A stretch of DNA of 52,518 bases. It comes from Candidatus Nitrosopumilus sp. (GTDB lineage Archaea > Thermoproteota > Nitrososphaeria > Nitrososphaerales > Nitrosopumilaceae). Under the pieces are notes generated by a model. That model was not told the origin of the DNA and searched no databases. It saw nothing but the letters and a program-made list of their open reading frames with translations. Location of the stretch: NCBI GenBank assembly GCA_029861785.1, contig JAOTYR010000002.1, positions 1 to 52,518 of the forward strand. Reading direction: 5' to 3'. Positions 8,159 through 16,400 of the stretch are shown here, piece by piece. Made by a program: the position numbers and the translations under genes. The first letter of the stretch is position 1, and each line of letters begins with the position of its first letter.

Positions 8159-9339
8159 TGGTTGAAAAATATCGTCATTTGTATGTTGTAATTGAAATTG
8201 AACAAGGTGAGATCATCCCTGTTAGCAAGGAAATGATAGGTGAGGCACGAAGATTAATGGATAAATTTAATCAAAAATACTCCTCAAAAGAAAAAGTTGT
8301 TGGTATAGTTTTAGGAAATAACATTAAGGAATTATCTAAAGAGTTAATCGAAATAGGAGCAGATGCAGTAATTTATTGTGATAATCCACAACTAGAAGAA
8401 ATTCGAAATACAATTTACACCAAAGTAATAAGTCAGATTGCAAATGATAAAAAAATTGGTGGACAAGTAGAATCTGATTATGCAGAGGACTTTACACGTC
8501 CAAGGTACATGTTTTTTGCAGCTGACAGTATTGGAAGGCATTTGTCATCTACAGTTTTGGCAGAATTGGATTCAGGATTGGCTTCTGATATTAATCAACT
8601 TGTAATTGAGGATATTGAAATGTCACACCAACAAAAAACAGGTGGTGCTAAAGAAACTTATGAAAAAACTTTAGAGATGTACAGACCTGACTTTTCAGGA
8701 TTCTTATGGACTACGATTCTTTGTCTAGATAATAGAAATCCTGCCTTTAAACGAGATTATCATCCTCAGGCCTGTAGTATTATTCCTGGAGTTTTTGAAC
8801 CTTTAGAAGCAGATTCAAAAAGGGAAGGTCAAGTGATTGAATTTGTTCCGGAAATAGATGAGCAGGACCTAAAAGTAAAGGTAATCAGCCGTAAGGTAAT
8901 TCAGAGTGAGGTTGATTTTGAAACTCCAAGAACTATTGTTAGTTTTGGGAGAGGAATTAAAGATGAACCTGAAAAGAACATAAAATTGGTTGAACAACTT
9001 GCAAAGGAATTGAATGCTGAAGTTGGTATTACTTTACCCATTTCAAAAAAACCATTCTCAATCAGTCAGTCATTAGACTCAAAGTATATGGTTCCAGATA
9101 GGGTTATCGGAACTAGTGGACACAAAACAAGCGCCATGCTCTATATTGCAGCAGGCGTAAGTGGAGCAATGCAGCATGTTTGGGGAATGAAAGATTCTGG
9201 TTTTGTGGTAGCGATCAATCCTGACGAAGATGCACCCATTAAAGATGAATGTGATATTTTCATAAAAGGAAGAATGGAAGATGTGATTCCATTGTTAATT
9301 GAAGAAATTAAAAAACAGATACAAATTGTTGAGGCTTGA
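8158..9339 (+). CDS. etfA: Electron transfer flavoprotein, alpha subunit
   Basis: A 393-residue EtfA/FixB protein. The N-terminal half is the alpha/beta ETF domain. The C-terminal FAD domain shows RTIVSFGRGIKDEPE (about 258-272) and the flavin-binding block TSGHKTSAMLYIAAGVSGAM, then AINPDEDAPI. The canonical (T/S)GxT segment reads IGTSGHKTSA, a modest variant. Its start overlaps the etfB stop by one base, and the stop abuts the TTG of the FixC-like gene with no gap, so the three genes form one operon. Confidence 0.95.
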   Translation: MVEKYRHLYVVIEIEQGEIIPVSKEMIGEARRLMDKFNQKYSSKEKVVGIVLGNNIKELSKELIEIGADAVIYCDNPQLEEIRNTIYTKVISQIANDKKIGGQVESDYAEDFTRPRYMFFAADSIGRHLSSTVLAELDSGLASDINQLVIEDIEMSHQQKTGGAKETYEKTLEMYRPDFSGFLWTTILCLDNRNPAFKRDYHPQACSIIPGVFEPLEADSKREGQVIEFVPEIDEQDLKVKVISRKVIQSEVDFETPRTIVSFGRGIKDEPEKNIKLVEQLAKELNAEVGITLPISKKPFSISQSLDSKYMVPDRVIGTSGHKTSAMLYIAAGVSGAMQHVWGMKDSGFVVAINPDEDAPIKDECDIFIKGRMEDVIPLLIEEIKKQIQIVEA

Positions 9340-11214
9340 TTGATTTTGGAAAAATATGATGTTGCAATAATTGGAGGTGGCTCTGCTGGGCTTGCAGCGT
9401 TAAGGCAATTATCCAAACTTGGAAAACAGGCCATACTTTTAGAGGCAGGAACCAAAGTTGGATCTAAAAATATTTCAGGTGGAATTCTATATTCTAAAAA
9501 ACCAAAAAAAGGTCAAGTAACAAATGTTGATGAACTATATGAAAATTTTCTTGAAGATGCTCCTTTTGAAAGAAAGATAACAAAATACATCCTACATTCA
9601 ACCTCAAAAGACAAAGAATATTCTATGGACCTTACCGAAGCTCATGATTACCAGGCTAATTTTGGTTGCTCTGTTCTTATGACCAAGCTAAATTCATGGT
9701 TTGCTCATCAAGCCGTTGAAAGTGCTGAAAAAATTGGTGGTGGAATAATTCCAGGTGTACATGTAAAATCAATTACATGGAATGAGGGAAAAGCAATCAT
9801 ACAAACTGATGAACTTGATGAATTTGAGGTTAAAGCAATTATTGCAGCTGATGGAGTAAATTCTGAAGTAGCTGAAATGGTGGAAGCCAGATCAAAGTTT
9901 AATCCTACTCAATTGTATCAGGGAGTAAAGGTAATCGTGAAATTACCTGAAGAAATTATTGAAGAAAGATTTGGAGTAAGTTCAGATGAAGGAGCTGCTC
10001 ATCTGTTTGCAGGAGATATAACTTTAAATCATATTGGTGGTGGGTTTCTTTACACAAACCGTGACACCCTGTCTCTGGGAGCAGTATATCATTATGATTC
10101 CTTAATAAGAAATCCCATTGAACCTTACGCATTAATTGATGTCTTGATAAAAAATCCTCTTGTAAGTGAATTTGTCAGAGATGTTATTCCAATCAAAAAA
10201 GAAATTGATAAAAGTTTACCGCAAGAAGAGCAGCTCCGTATTCGTTTTGGAGTTGCAAAATTAATTAAAACATGGAAAGAATTTCGAGAGTCCTCTCTTT
10301 CTCCTAGTGGAAGACAAAGTCTAATCAATTCTGGCAAATACAAAACAAATGAGAGCATTCAAGAGAGATTATCAATTATTGAAAAACAAATGGCAGAAAA
10401 ATTTGATGTGACTTTTGGAACTGATTATGTTGAAACTGAATATGGTGCAAAACTAGTTCCTGATGGTAAAAGATGTAAAATGGAAAAACCATTTTTCAAA
10501 AATATATTATTTGTTGGAGACGCTGCAGGAAGAGGAGTTTTTGTTGGTCCAAGGATTGAGGGATTAAATGTTGGAATTGATGATGGAGTAAGAGCAGCAA
10601 ATGCAGTAGCTAGATCATTGGATAAAAATGATTTTTCTGAAAGTTTTATGGGAGAATACTATTCGCAATTAATAGAAGAGAGTCCATATACGCTTGATAT
10701 GAAACAAATTGATAAGGATTATCTGAAGATATTTCTAGATGCCGCAAAAGACGTACCAAAAGACATTATCGGCTCTCGCTATGGTCCAATTTTAAAAATG
10801 ATGTCAAGTGGAACTTTTAGAGGAATTGCTGTTAAATTTGCCAATATTCTTGGTTATGACAAGCTCTTGCCAATGATTGAGTCGGAGAATACCTATGTCA
10901 AAGTTCCAATTCAATTAGCTGAAAGACTAGGAGCAACTGTTTCATCTACATATTCTCCAACGATTCCTTCAATTGCTGATAGAATTGCCAAATTAAATTA
11001 CAACGATGATCACCATTCTCATATCAAGGTATTAAATTCTGAAAGTGAATTTATGAAAAAAATTGTAACCCTATGTCCTGCTAAATGTTATAGTGAAGAG
11101 GGTGGCAAGGTTGTAATTCAACACGAAGGGTGTGTTGATTGCGGAACATGCTCGCAAGAAACTGAGTGGAAGCATCCTCGTGGTGAAAAAGGAATTCACT
11201 ATCAGTACGGCTAA
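9340..11214 (+). CDS. fixC: ETF-quinone oxidoreductase-like FixC with fused FixX ferredoxin
   Basis: A 624-residue flavoprotein starting with TTG directly after the etfA stop. The N-terminal Rossmann motif is VAIIGGGSAGLAALR (residues 8-22), and a second FAD motif GDAAGRGVFVGPRIEGLN lies near 395. The last about 50 residues supply CPAKCY and GCVDCGTC, giving the four cysteines of one [4Fe-4S] cluster, followed by EWKHPRGEKGIHYQYG as in FixX. Bacterial fixC and fixX are usually separate, while mitochondrial ETF-QO is fused as here. The expected role is passing electrons from EtfAB to membrane quinone. The electron donor is unknown. Confidence 0.93.
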   Translation: MILEKYDVAIIGGGSAGLAALRQLSKLGKQAILLEAGTKVGSKNISGGILYSKKPKKGQVTNVDELYENFLEDAPFERKITKYILHSTSKDKEYSMDLTEAHDYQANFGCSVLMTKLNSWFAHQAVESAEKIGGGIIPGVHVKSITWNEGKAIIQTDELDEFEVKAIIAADGVNSEVAEMVEARSKFNPTQLYQGVKVIVKLPEEIIEERFGVSSDEGAAHLFAGDITLNHIGGGFLYTNRDTLSLGAVYHYDSLIRNPIEPYALIDVLIKNPLVSEFVRDVIPIKKEIDKSLPQEEQLRIRFGVAKLIKTWKEFRESSLSPSGRQSLINSGKYKTNESIQERLSIIEKQMAEKFDVTFGTDYVETEYGAKLVPDGKRCKMEKPFFKNILFVGDAAGRGVFVGPRIEGLNVGIDDGVRAANAVARSLDKNDFSESFMGEYYSQLIEESPYTLDMKQIDKDYLKIFLDAAKDVPKDIIGSRYGPILKMMSSGTFRGIAVKFANILGYDKLLPMIESENTYVKVPIQLAERLGATVSSTYSPTIPSIADRIAKLNYNDDHHSHIKVLNSESEFMKKIVTLCPAKCYSEEGGKVVIQHEGCVDCGTCSQETEWKHPRGEKGIHYQYG

Positions 11215-11216
11215 TT

Positions 11217-11891
11217 CTAGGCAGTGATTTTTACACTTTTTAGGTCATCATAGGCTTTTCTAATTTCTTTGTAAAAATCAATTGTTTGAGGAGGAAAAAT
11301 GGAAAATGCAATGTAAAAATCTTCAGCTTCTCTAAGATATCTTTTAATTTTTTTGTGGTTTGAAATTTGTGCGATAAATTTCATATTGTTTAATCGGTCT
11401 GCAAGCTTGATAACTTTTACATCATATTTTGAATTTGTTAGAACAGAACAATAATCTGTAAATCTTGCTATTTCCTGTTCTTCTTTATTTGAACCAGAAT
11501 AATTTTCCAATGGTTTCGTTTTTAGAGTATTTGCAGTAGCATAGACATATTCTCCAAATCTATGTCTAAAATATGCATCAAAACCATAAGCACGAGAGGT
11601 ATAAAGATTCAGAATTCTATCATTATCTTCCATTACATCATGCAAAATAGTTGAAGTTATCTGAAGTGAGGTAAGGTAATGCGTAGTTGCAAGATAATGT
11701 TTGATAACGGCTAGGGTTACTGGCCAAACATGGGTTTCTAGAAAAGGCGAGGTGCCATCTTCTCTTTTAATATCTGAATGTACTTCTTCAGCTGTTTCTA
11801 TAGCACTTTCAATTAAGCTATCAATTCTAATTTTTGCATTATTTTCTATAAATGAGATAAGTTCATCTTTTGTGACACGATCTATACTCAT
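11217..11891 (-). CDS. HD-domain hydrolase resembling SpoT/MESH1 (p)ppGpp hydrolases
   Basis: I use ATG 11891 (224 residues) because a TATA box sits 27 nt ahead of it; the track start at 11915 falls inside that box. The order of motifs fits the RelA/SpoT hydrolase branch of the HD superfamily: H54 in THVWPVTL, the metal and catalytic HDVMED at 84-89, then VKVIKLADRLNNMKF near 165. These enzymes remove the 3' pyrophosphate of (p)ppGpp or dephosphorylate related nucleotides. No synthetase or TGS/ACT domain is present, so it is a stand-alone hydrolase type. The substrate in this archaeon is unknown. It is convergent with fixC. Confidence 0.75.
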   Translation of the reverse strand: MSIDRVTKDELISFIENNAKIRIDSLIESAIETAEEVHSDIKREDGTSPFLETHVWPVTLAVIKHYLATTHYLTSLQITSTILHDVMEDNDRILNLYTSRAYGFDAYFRHRFGEYVYATANTLKTKPLENYSGSNKEEQEIARFTDYCSVLTNSKYDVKVIKLADRLNNMKFIAQISNHKKIKRYLREAEDFYIAFSIFPPQTIDFYKEIRKAYDDLKSVKITA

Positions 11892-11913
11892 AATATAATT
11901 ATGAACAACTAGC

Positions 11914-11922
11914 ATAAATTTA
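11914..11922 (-). promoter_or_regulatory. TATA box of HD hydrolase gene
   Basis: ATAAATTTA is centred about 27 nt ahead of the ATG at 11891 on the minus strand, predicting a leaderless mRNA starting at that codon. Confidence 0.5.
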
Positions 11923-11944
11923 TGACCTTTTGAAATCAGAATAT

Positions 11945-13501
11945 TTATTTTCTAATTCTGTTAATTAACATGGCCGGGGCAACCAAATACATTCCAACAT
12001 TCATAATAATAATACCAATGCCATAACCTAACATTTCTTCCTCAGATTCAATGTTTACATAATTTAGTATCGATAATGATGTTAATATGGGTGTTATCGT
12101 AAGTTTCACTATTTCTTTAAAAATTGGATTTTTCCGTTCCAAATCGGCTATTGAAGGTGAAAATACATAGTATAATTGGTTAAATCCTTCCATAAACGCA
12201 AATCCTGATTTTGTAGGAAGGATAGTGTTATCTCTTAATTCTCTTAATTGTTGTACTTGAGGTGCAAATTCAGAACCAAATGCAGCTGTGGCAATCAGAC
12301 AACCTCCACCTGTATCTGTTGGTGTATCTTCCGTGGATTTTTTTGGAATTTCTTCAGTTGTTTCTGTAGGTTCGGATAATATTCTGAAAGAATTGATTGA
12401 ATCATCATATTTTGATAATTGGTTATCAAAATCATCTTGCCCATTGCTATATGCAAAAGTGTAAAATTTATCAGAACCTAAAATGGTCGTTTCTTTGAAT
12501 TTTACATCAAATGATTGGCCATTACTTTGAAAAATTCCTACAGCATTAGTCACATAAGCTTCTTTCCCTTTAATAGAAATTTTTTCTTGAGAACTCAATT
12601 CTAAATTACCAGTTGCTACCACTTCTTGAAGTAATTGATTTTTTTCTTTTATGAAATCATCAAAAGTTTTTCCTTCCTTATCAATAATTCTCAATGAGAT
12701 TACGGGATTAATTTCTCCTATTTTTGGTCCTACTGCGACAACATTTGGAGTATTTTCATCAGTTTTTGGTGGTTGTTGCAAAGCCCATCCCTCAGGTGCA
12801 CTAAACCCAACATCAAGTTCTTCATTTTCAAATATTTGCGGTCCAGATTCAACTGGTTGATTTGGAATTTCAGTATTTATCACAACTCTTTTTGGTTCAC
12901 CTAAATCAAGTAAATCTGAAACTTCGGAGCGGTTGACAGTTATTGCCTTGATAATCTTTACTTCATCGATATTTACAGGAATGTCTCTTGGACCAATTTC
13001 TAATAAGGCAATTTTATCTAGAGTTTCAAAACTTTTGTCCGTTACAATTCGTCCAAATACAGTATATTGTTGATCTAAGAAATTGGAATCTTCGTGAACT
13101 ATGAAAAATTGTGAACCTGCACTATCTGGGTTCGCTGACCTTGCCATTGAGACTATTCCACGATTATGTTTTATTGAATTGAACTCAGCTTCTACAAAAT
13201 GATTTGGACCTCCAGTTCCCCAAGTACTATTATCAGAATCTTTGGTATTTGGATCTCCACCTTGAATCATAAAGCCTGGAATTACCCTATGAAAAAGGAC
13301 TCCATCATAAAATCCGGTTTCTGTCAAATTCATAAAATTTTTTACGTGTTTTGGAGCATCTTTAGGGAAAAACTCGATTACAATTTTTCCTTGGCTTGTT
13401 TCTAAAATTACTAACTTGTCATCAGACTGAGCATATGATTCGTTTATTGATATAACTAAAACAAAAGCTAGAGTAAATAGGATGAGGATTTTCTGCAACA
13501 A
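11945..13501 (-). CDS. Secreted cyclophilin-type peptidyl-prolyl isomerase fused to PsbP-like and CFI-box domains
   Basis: A 518-residue protein starting with TTG (rc of CAA at 13499-13501). The signal peptide is about 1-24. Residues about 28-190 are a cyclophilin (FHRVIPGFMIQGGDPN, GSQFFIVHEDSNFLDQQYTV, VFGRI). About 225-375 resembles PsbP-like single-domain lipoproteins (LDVGFSAPEGWALQQPP ... INSFRIL). After a Thr/Pro linker comes GGGCLIATAAFGSEFAPQV, the CFI-box C-terminal domain, then hydrophobic segments near the end. The cyclophilin part would catalyse proline isomerisation of exported proteins; the CFI-box domain probably anchors or sorts it. The active-site arginine is in FHRVIPG. Confidence 0.88.
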   Translation of the reverse strand: MLQKILILFTLAFVLVISINESYAQSDDKLVILETSQGKIVIEFFPKDAPKHVKNFMNLTETGFYDGVLFHRVIPGFMIQGGDPNTKDSDNSTWGTGGPNHFVEAEFNSIKHNRGIVSMARSANPDSAGSQFFIVHEDSNFLDQQYTVFGRIVTDKSFETLDKIALLEIGPRDIPVNIDEVKIIKAITVNRSEVSDLLDLGEPKRVVINTEIPNQPVESGPQIFENEELDVGFSAPEGWALQQPPKTDENTPNVVAVGPKIGEINPVISLRIIDKEGKTFDDFIKEKNQLLQEVVATGNLELSSQEKISIKGKEAYVTNAVGIFQSNGQSFDVKFKETTILGSDKFYTFAYSNGQDDFDNQLSKYDDSINSFRILSEPTETTEEIPKKSTEDTPTDTGGGCLIATAAFGSEFAPQVQQLRELRDNTILPTKSGFAFMEGFNQLYYVFSPSIADLERKNPIFKEIVKLTITPILTSLSILNYVNIESEEEMLGYGIGIIIMNVGMYLVAPAMLINRIRK

Positions 13502-13570
13502 AATTCGTCAAGTTATCTTCCTTAAAAGCTAATTGTATTAGTTTTTAACAAGTTAATTTTATGAACGAAT

Positions 13571-14062
13571 ATGGAACCTGATGAAAAAATTCAGGCACAT
13601 TTAGTTTCTATATGGAGAGAAGCAAAAAAATTCTTTTCTATTGGAGGAAAAGAGGGTATGCTAATTTTAACAGACAAACATCTAATGTTTGTTCATAAAA
13701 CTGAAGCTAAGAAAAAATGGTGGGAAGCGATTAGACAAAGGCAGACGGTTCATTTTTTAAAATCAAAAGATACAATCATCATTCATGATGGATATGATGA
13801 AAATAATTTAAAGGAAGATATGGAAAATGAAAAAAATGTGGAATTAAGATTTGATGATATTTTGAGTATTTCTCATGAAGAAAAAGATTGGGGAAGTATC
13901 CTATTAGTTGAGTATGAAAAAGATGGAAAACTTGAAAAACATCAATACTCTATTGCTCAAGATTGGGTAAAGTATCCAGCAAAAGAGCCCACCAAATACA
14001 TGAAAGTAGATTGGGCTCCTTTTGTGCGATATATTAAAGATAGACAGAAAATTACGAGGTAA
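13571..14062 (+). CDS. PH-like (GRAM/bPH-type) domain protein, unknown
   Basis: A 163-residue soluble protein whose first half looks like a pleckstrin-homology-like barrel (GMLILTDKHLMFVHKTEAKKKWW, then FDDILSISHEEKD and LLVEYEKDGKLEKHQYSI). Similar stand-alone domains are often annotated as GRAM or bPH and bind membranes or proteins; no pocket residues can be assigned here. The stop is followed one base later by the probable TTG start of cbiE, so the two genes are co-transcribed. The functional link to corrinoid synthesis is unclear. Confidence 0.65.
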   Translation: MEPDEKIQAHLVSIWREAKKFFSIGGKEGMLILTDKHLMFVHKTEAKKKWWEAIRQRQTVHFLKSKDTIIIHDGYDENNLKEDMENEKNVELRFDDILSISHEEKDWGSILLVEYEKDGKLEKHQYSIAQDWVKYPAKEPTKYMKVDWAPFVRYIKDRQKITR

Positions 14063-14063
14063 A

Positions 14064-14780
14064 TTGGGAAAAATCTATGCAGTTGGTGTCGGACCAGGTT
14101 CACCAAAATATGTCACAGGAATTGTAAAAGAAATAATTCAAGATTCTGATATCGTAATTGGATACAGGTATACCTTGAAAACAATTCGAGATTTACTACC
14201 TGGAAAAGAAGTTCATGAGATTACTATGAATAATCAAGAGGATTCTTATCAAAAAATTTTACCAGTTTTAGGTAACCGCTCTTTAGTTATTCCTTTTACT
14301 GGTGATGTAAATTTTTCAGAGTCAGAGGTTGTAGATAGATTAATTGAGGTTTTTGGGAAGGTAGAAATAATTCCCGGATTAAGTTCCATTCAAATTGCAG
14401 CATCAAAAGCTCAAATTCCTTTAGATAAATCCAAAGTAATTACCTTACATGTTACTACATCAATAGAAGAGAAGAAACTAGAATTGCAAAAGGCCTTGAT
14501 TGATGGATATAGTGTTATTTTGGTTCCACGACCATGGCCCAAACAACCAGAAAAACACTTTATGCCTTCAGAAATTGCAATTTATCTTAAGAGGAATAAT
14601 TTTCAAACAGAAGACATGAAAGTACATGTTTATGAGGCGTTAACCACTGAAGATGAAACTAGTTTTGTGGGTAGTGTAAAAGATTTGGAAGACAAGGAAT
14701 TTTCTGATTTATCTGTAATGGTTTTCAATCAAACTGAGTTGGATTCTTACATGAATTATAGATGGCAATGGGAACACTAA
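14064..14780 (+). CDS. cbiE: Cobalt-precorrin-7 C5-methyltransferase-like, CbiE
   Basis: A 238-residue protein when started at the TTG at 14064, one base after the preceding stop; the track's ATG at 14022 would add 14 unrelated residues inside the upstream gene. IYAVGVGPGSPKYVTG at the N-terminus is the SAM-binding loop of tetrapyrrole methylases. DSDIVIGYRYTL, FTGDVNFSES and EIIPGLSSIQIAASKAQI follow the CbiE order. The enzyme methylates C5 of the corrin ring in cobalamin synthesis. No CbiT domain is fused and no other cob/cbi gene is adjacent. The stop overlaps the convergent gene's stop by 4 nt. Confidence 0.85.
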   Translation: MGKIYAVGVGPGSPKYVTGIVKEIIQDSDIVIGYRYTLKTIRDLLPGKEVHEITMNNQEDSYQKILPVLGNRSLVIPFTGDVNFSESEVVDRLIEVFGKVEIIPGLSSIQIAASKAQIPLDKSKVITLHVTTSIEEKKLELQKALIDGYSVILVPRPWPKQPEKHFMPSEIAIYLKRNNFQTEDMKVHVYEALTTEDETSFVGSVKDLEDKEFSDLSVMVFNQTELDSYMNYRWQWEH

Positions 14781-15706
14781 TTTCCTTGTTGATTTTTGGT
14801 TGTGCCAAGAATAAGATTATCCACATCTGAAAATGAATAAGCAACTATTTTCATCCACGGATATGCAGGATCATATAATCTGTAAAATCCCATTTCATCA
14901 AATGTTATATCAATTGATTCTCCAGGCATTATTTCTACGGTAGAAATTCTACCATCTGGAGTAAATGGATTGTGACGATCACCATAATTTTCTTTTCCGC
15001 TAAGAATGCTGTGAGAAACATCATCATTATTAACAAGAGTAATTGTTGTTCCAGGCTCAATTGTTATTCTGTCCTGTGAGAAATATCCCAATCTTAAAGG
15101 ATTTGCATCTCCTAGCCTGGATTCTCTGGTTTCACCACTGTCAATGTAACTGCTTGCTACTCCTTGAGTTGAAGAACCTGGAAGGATACGTAAAGTAAGA
15201 ATTTCTTCTTCGGGGTTGGTTTCAGCAGTTTCAATCACTTTTGTTAATTGGGAAAGTTTGGAAGTATAGATTATTTTGTATGAATCATCTAAAGTAGTAA
15301 TTCTTCCTGTAAATCCATAAATCGATGCATCTTTGCTTTCCTCAATCAATCGTCCAAAGAAGCTAATGGTCGTATCAAATCCACCTATACTCTCAATATT
15401 TCCATTGATTCTGATATAACGTCCTTCACGAAGGAATTTTCCCTCAATTTCAGAAATAACAAAATCTTCATTATCTAATGTGATAAATCCATCTTCTATT
15501 AGAAAATCAATGCTACTCCCAGATTGTTGATAAGACGATATACCAATATCTAATTCAGAATTTCGAATGATTTCTTCAGTTACTGCAAAACCAGATCCTT
15601 CAAGAAGATATGCTGAATTTTGACTAACTTCTGCAAAAACCTCATCAATGAAATATCCTGAGGATATTACTAATACAGTTAAGAATCCTACAAGGGTAAT
15701 ATTCAC
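14777..15706 (-). CDS. Secreted protein with degenerate C-terminal cupredoxin-like domain
   Basis: A 309-residue protein starting with GTG; residues 1-25 are a signal peptide (ITLVGFLTVLVISSGYFIDEVFA). The middle (about 30-165) is beta-rich without recognised motifs. The C-terminal 100 residues have the cupredoxin strand pattern (ITIEPGTTITLVNNDDVSHS ... DITFDEMGFYRLYDPAYPWMKIVAY). The first His of the ligand set (VSHS) is kept, and a Met is near the usual place, but the Cys-x2-His is replaced by LYDPAYPWM. It therefore probably lost type-1 copper binding, or binds differently. It is followed upstream by a SpoIIM-like gene on the same strand. Confidence 0.75.
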   Translation of the reverse strand: MNITLVGFLTVLVISSGYFIDEVFAEVSQNSAYLLEGSGFAVTEEIIRNSELDIGISSYQQSGSSIDFLIEDGFITLDNEDFVISEIEGKFLREGRYIRINGNIESIGGFDTTISFFGRLIEESKDASIYGFTGRITTLDDSYKIIYTSKLSQLTKVIETAETNPEEEILTLRILPGSSTQGVASSYIDSGETRESRLGDANPLRLGYFSQDRITIEPGTTITLVNNDDVSHSILSGKENYGDRHNPFTPDGRISTVEIMPGESIDITFDEMGFYRLYDPAYPWMKIVAYSFSDVDNLILGTTKNQQGN

Positions 15707-15788
15707 ATTATATCCTTCCGATAATTTGGTTTATAATTTACTACTAAATTTTTTTAGACTGGGTACACAAATGCTTGTTTTTTAAAAA

Positions 15789-16325
15789 TTAAAGATTAGG
15801 TGTTAGTAATCCCTCTTCTTGGGCAAGTTTTATCATATAATCTTCTAAAAATCCACCAGCCAAAAGTAAGCCAACTACAATACCAATTTCAATTAAAGTT
15901 GGTTTTAAAAAAGGAATGAGATTATTTTTTTTTGATATTGCCATTATTAGAATAAAACTTCTTGAAGTAGCCAGAGAATAGGCACAAAGCTCCAAAAATC
16001 CAAATGGAGAAAGATAAAGAATTGCAAGTGGTGGAATCTCTTCTAATTCTGGAGTTAGTGAGACTATAGCTGCAAAAGCAAAACCTGTAGACCAGGCAGA
16101 AAATAATCCCCATGCAACACCAAATCCAGGAATAAACATTGGTAAGGAAATTGTTGTGTTATGAGTAAAGATTCCAACTGCGTCAATGTCTTGTATTAAT
16201 TCTTCAAATTCTTTCATGAAAATATTTGCTTCATCTTCACTAACTTTGGACATGGATCCTAGTTGAAATGAGGTTGAAAACAATCCCATAAATACAAAAA
16301 ATGAAATTATTCTAATTTTTGACAT
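15789..16325 (-). CDS. SpoIIM/DUF95-like membrane protein
   Basis: A 178-residue protein with an N-terminal hydrophobic segment (1-22), a short loop with an acidic helix (EEANIFMKEFEELIQDID), then three or four more membrane helices. The pattern FIPGFGVAWGLFSAWSTGFAF, ILYLSPFGFLELCAYSLATS and a last helix EIGIVVGLLLAGGFLED resembles the stage II sporulation protein M (DUF95) family, where a conserved Pro-His/Phe-Gly-x-x-E segment sits in the membrane. Archaeal members have no known role. It lies 82 nt upstream of the cupredoxin-like gene and may share its transcript. Confidence 0.65.
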   Translation of the reverse strand: MSKIRIISFFVFMGLFSTSFQLGSMSKVSEDEANIFMKEFEELIQDIDAVGIFTHNTTISLPMFIPGFGVAWGLFSAWSTGFAFAAIVSLTPELEEIPPLAILYLSPFGFLELCAYSLATSRSFILIMAISKKNNLIPFLKPTLIEIGIVVGLLLAGGFLEDYMIKLAQEEGLLTPNL

Positions 16326-16373
16326 GGAAGTCTTTCATAATTACAATATTTGAGGGTTCGGCATAAGCGCAGA

Positions 16374-16383
16374 TTTAATTAAA
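16374..16383 (+). promoter_or_regulatory. TATA box of DP1 gene
   Basis: TTTAATTAAA is centred about 23 nt before the ATG at 16401, consistent with a leaderless mRNA and with choosing that ATG over the TTG one codon earlier. Confidence 0.45.
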
Positions 16384-16400
16384 CCAGAAATCATTCTTTG

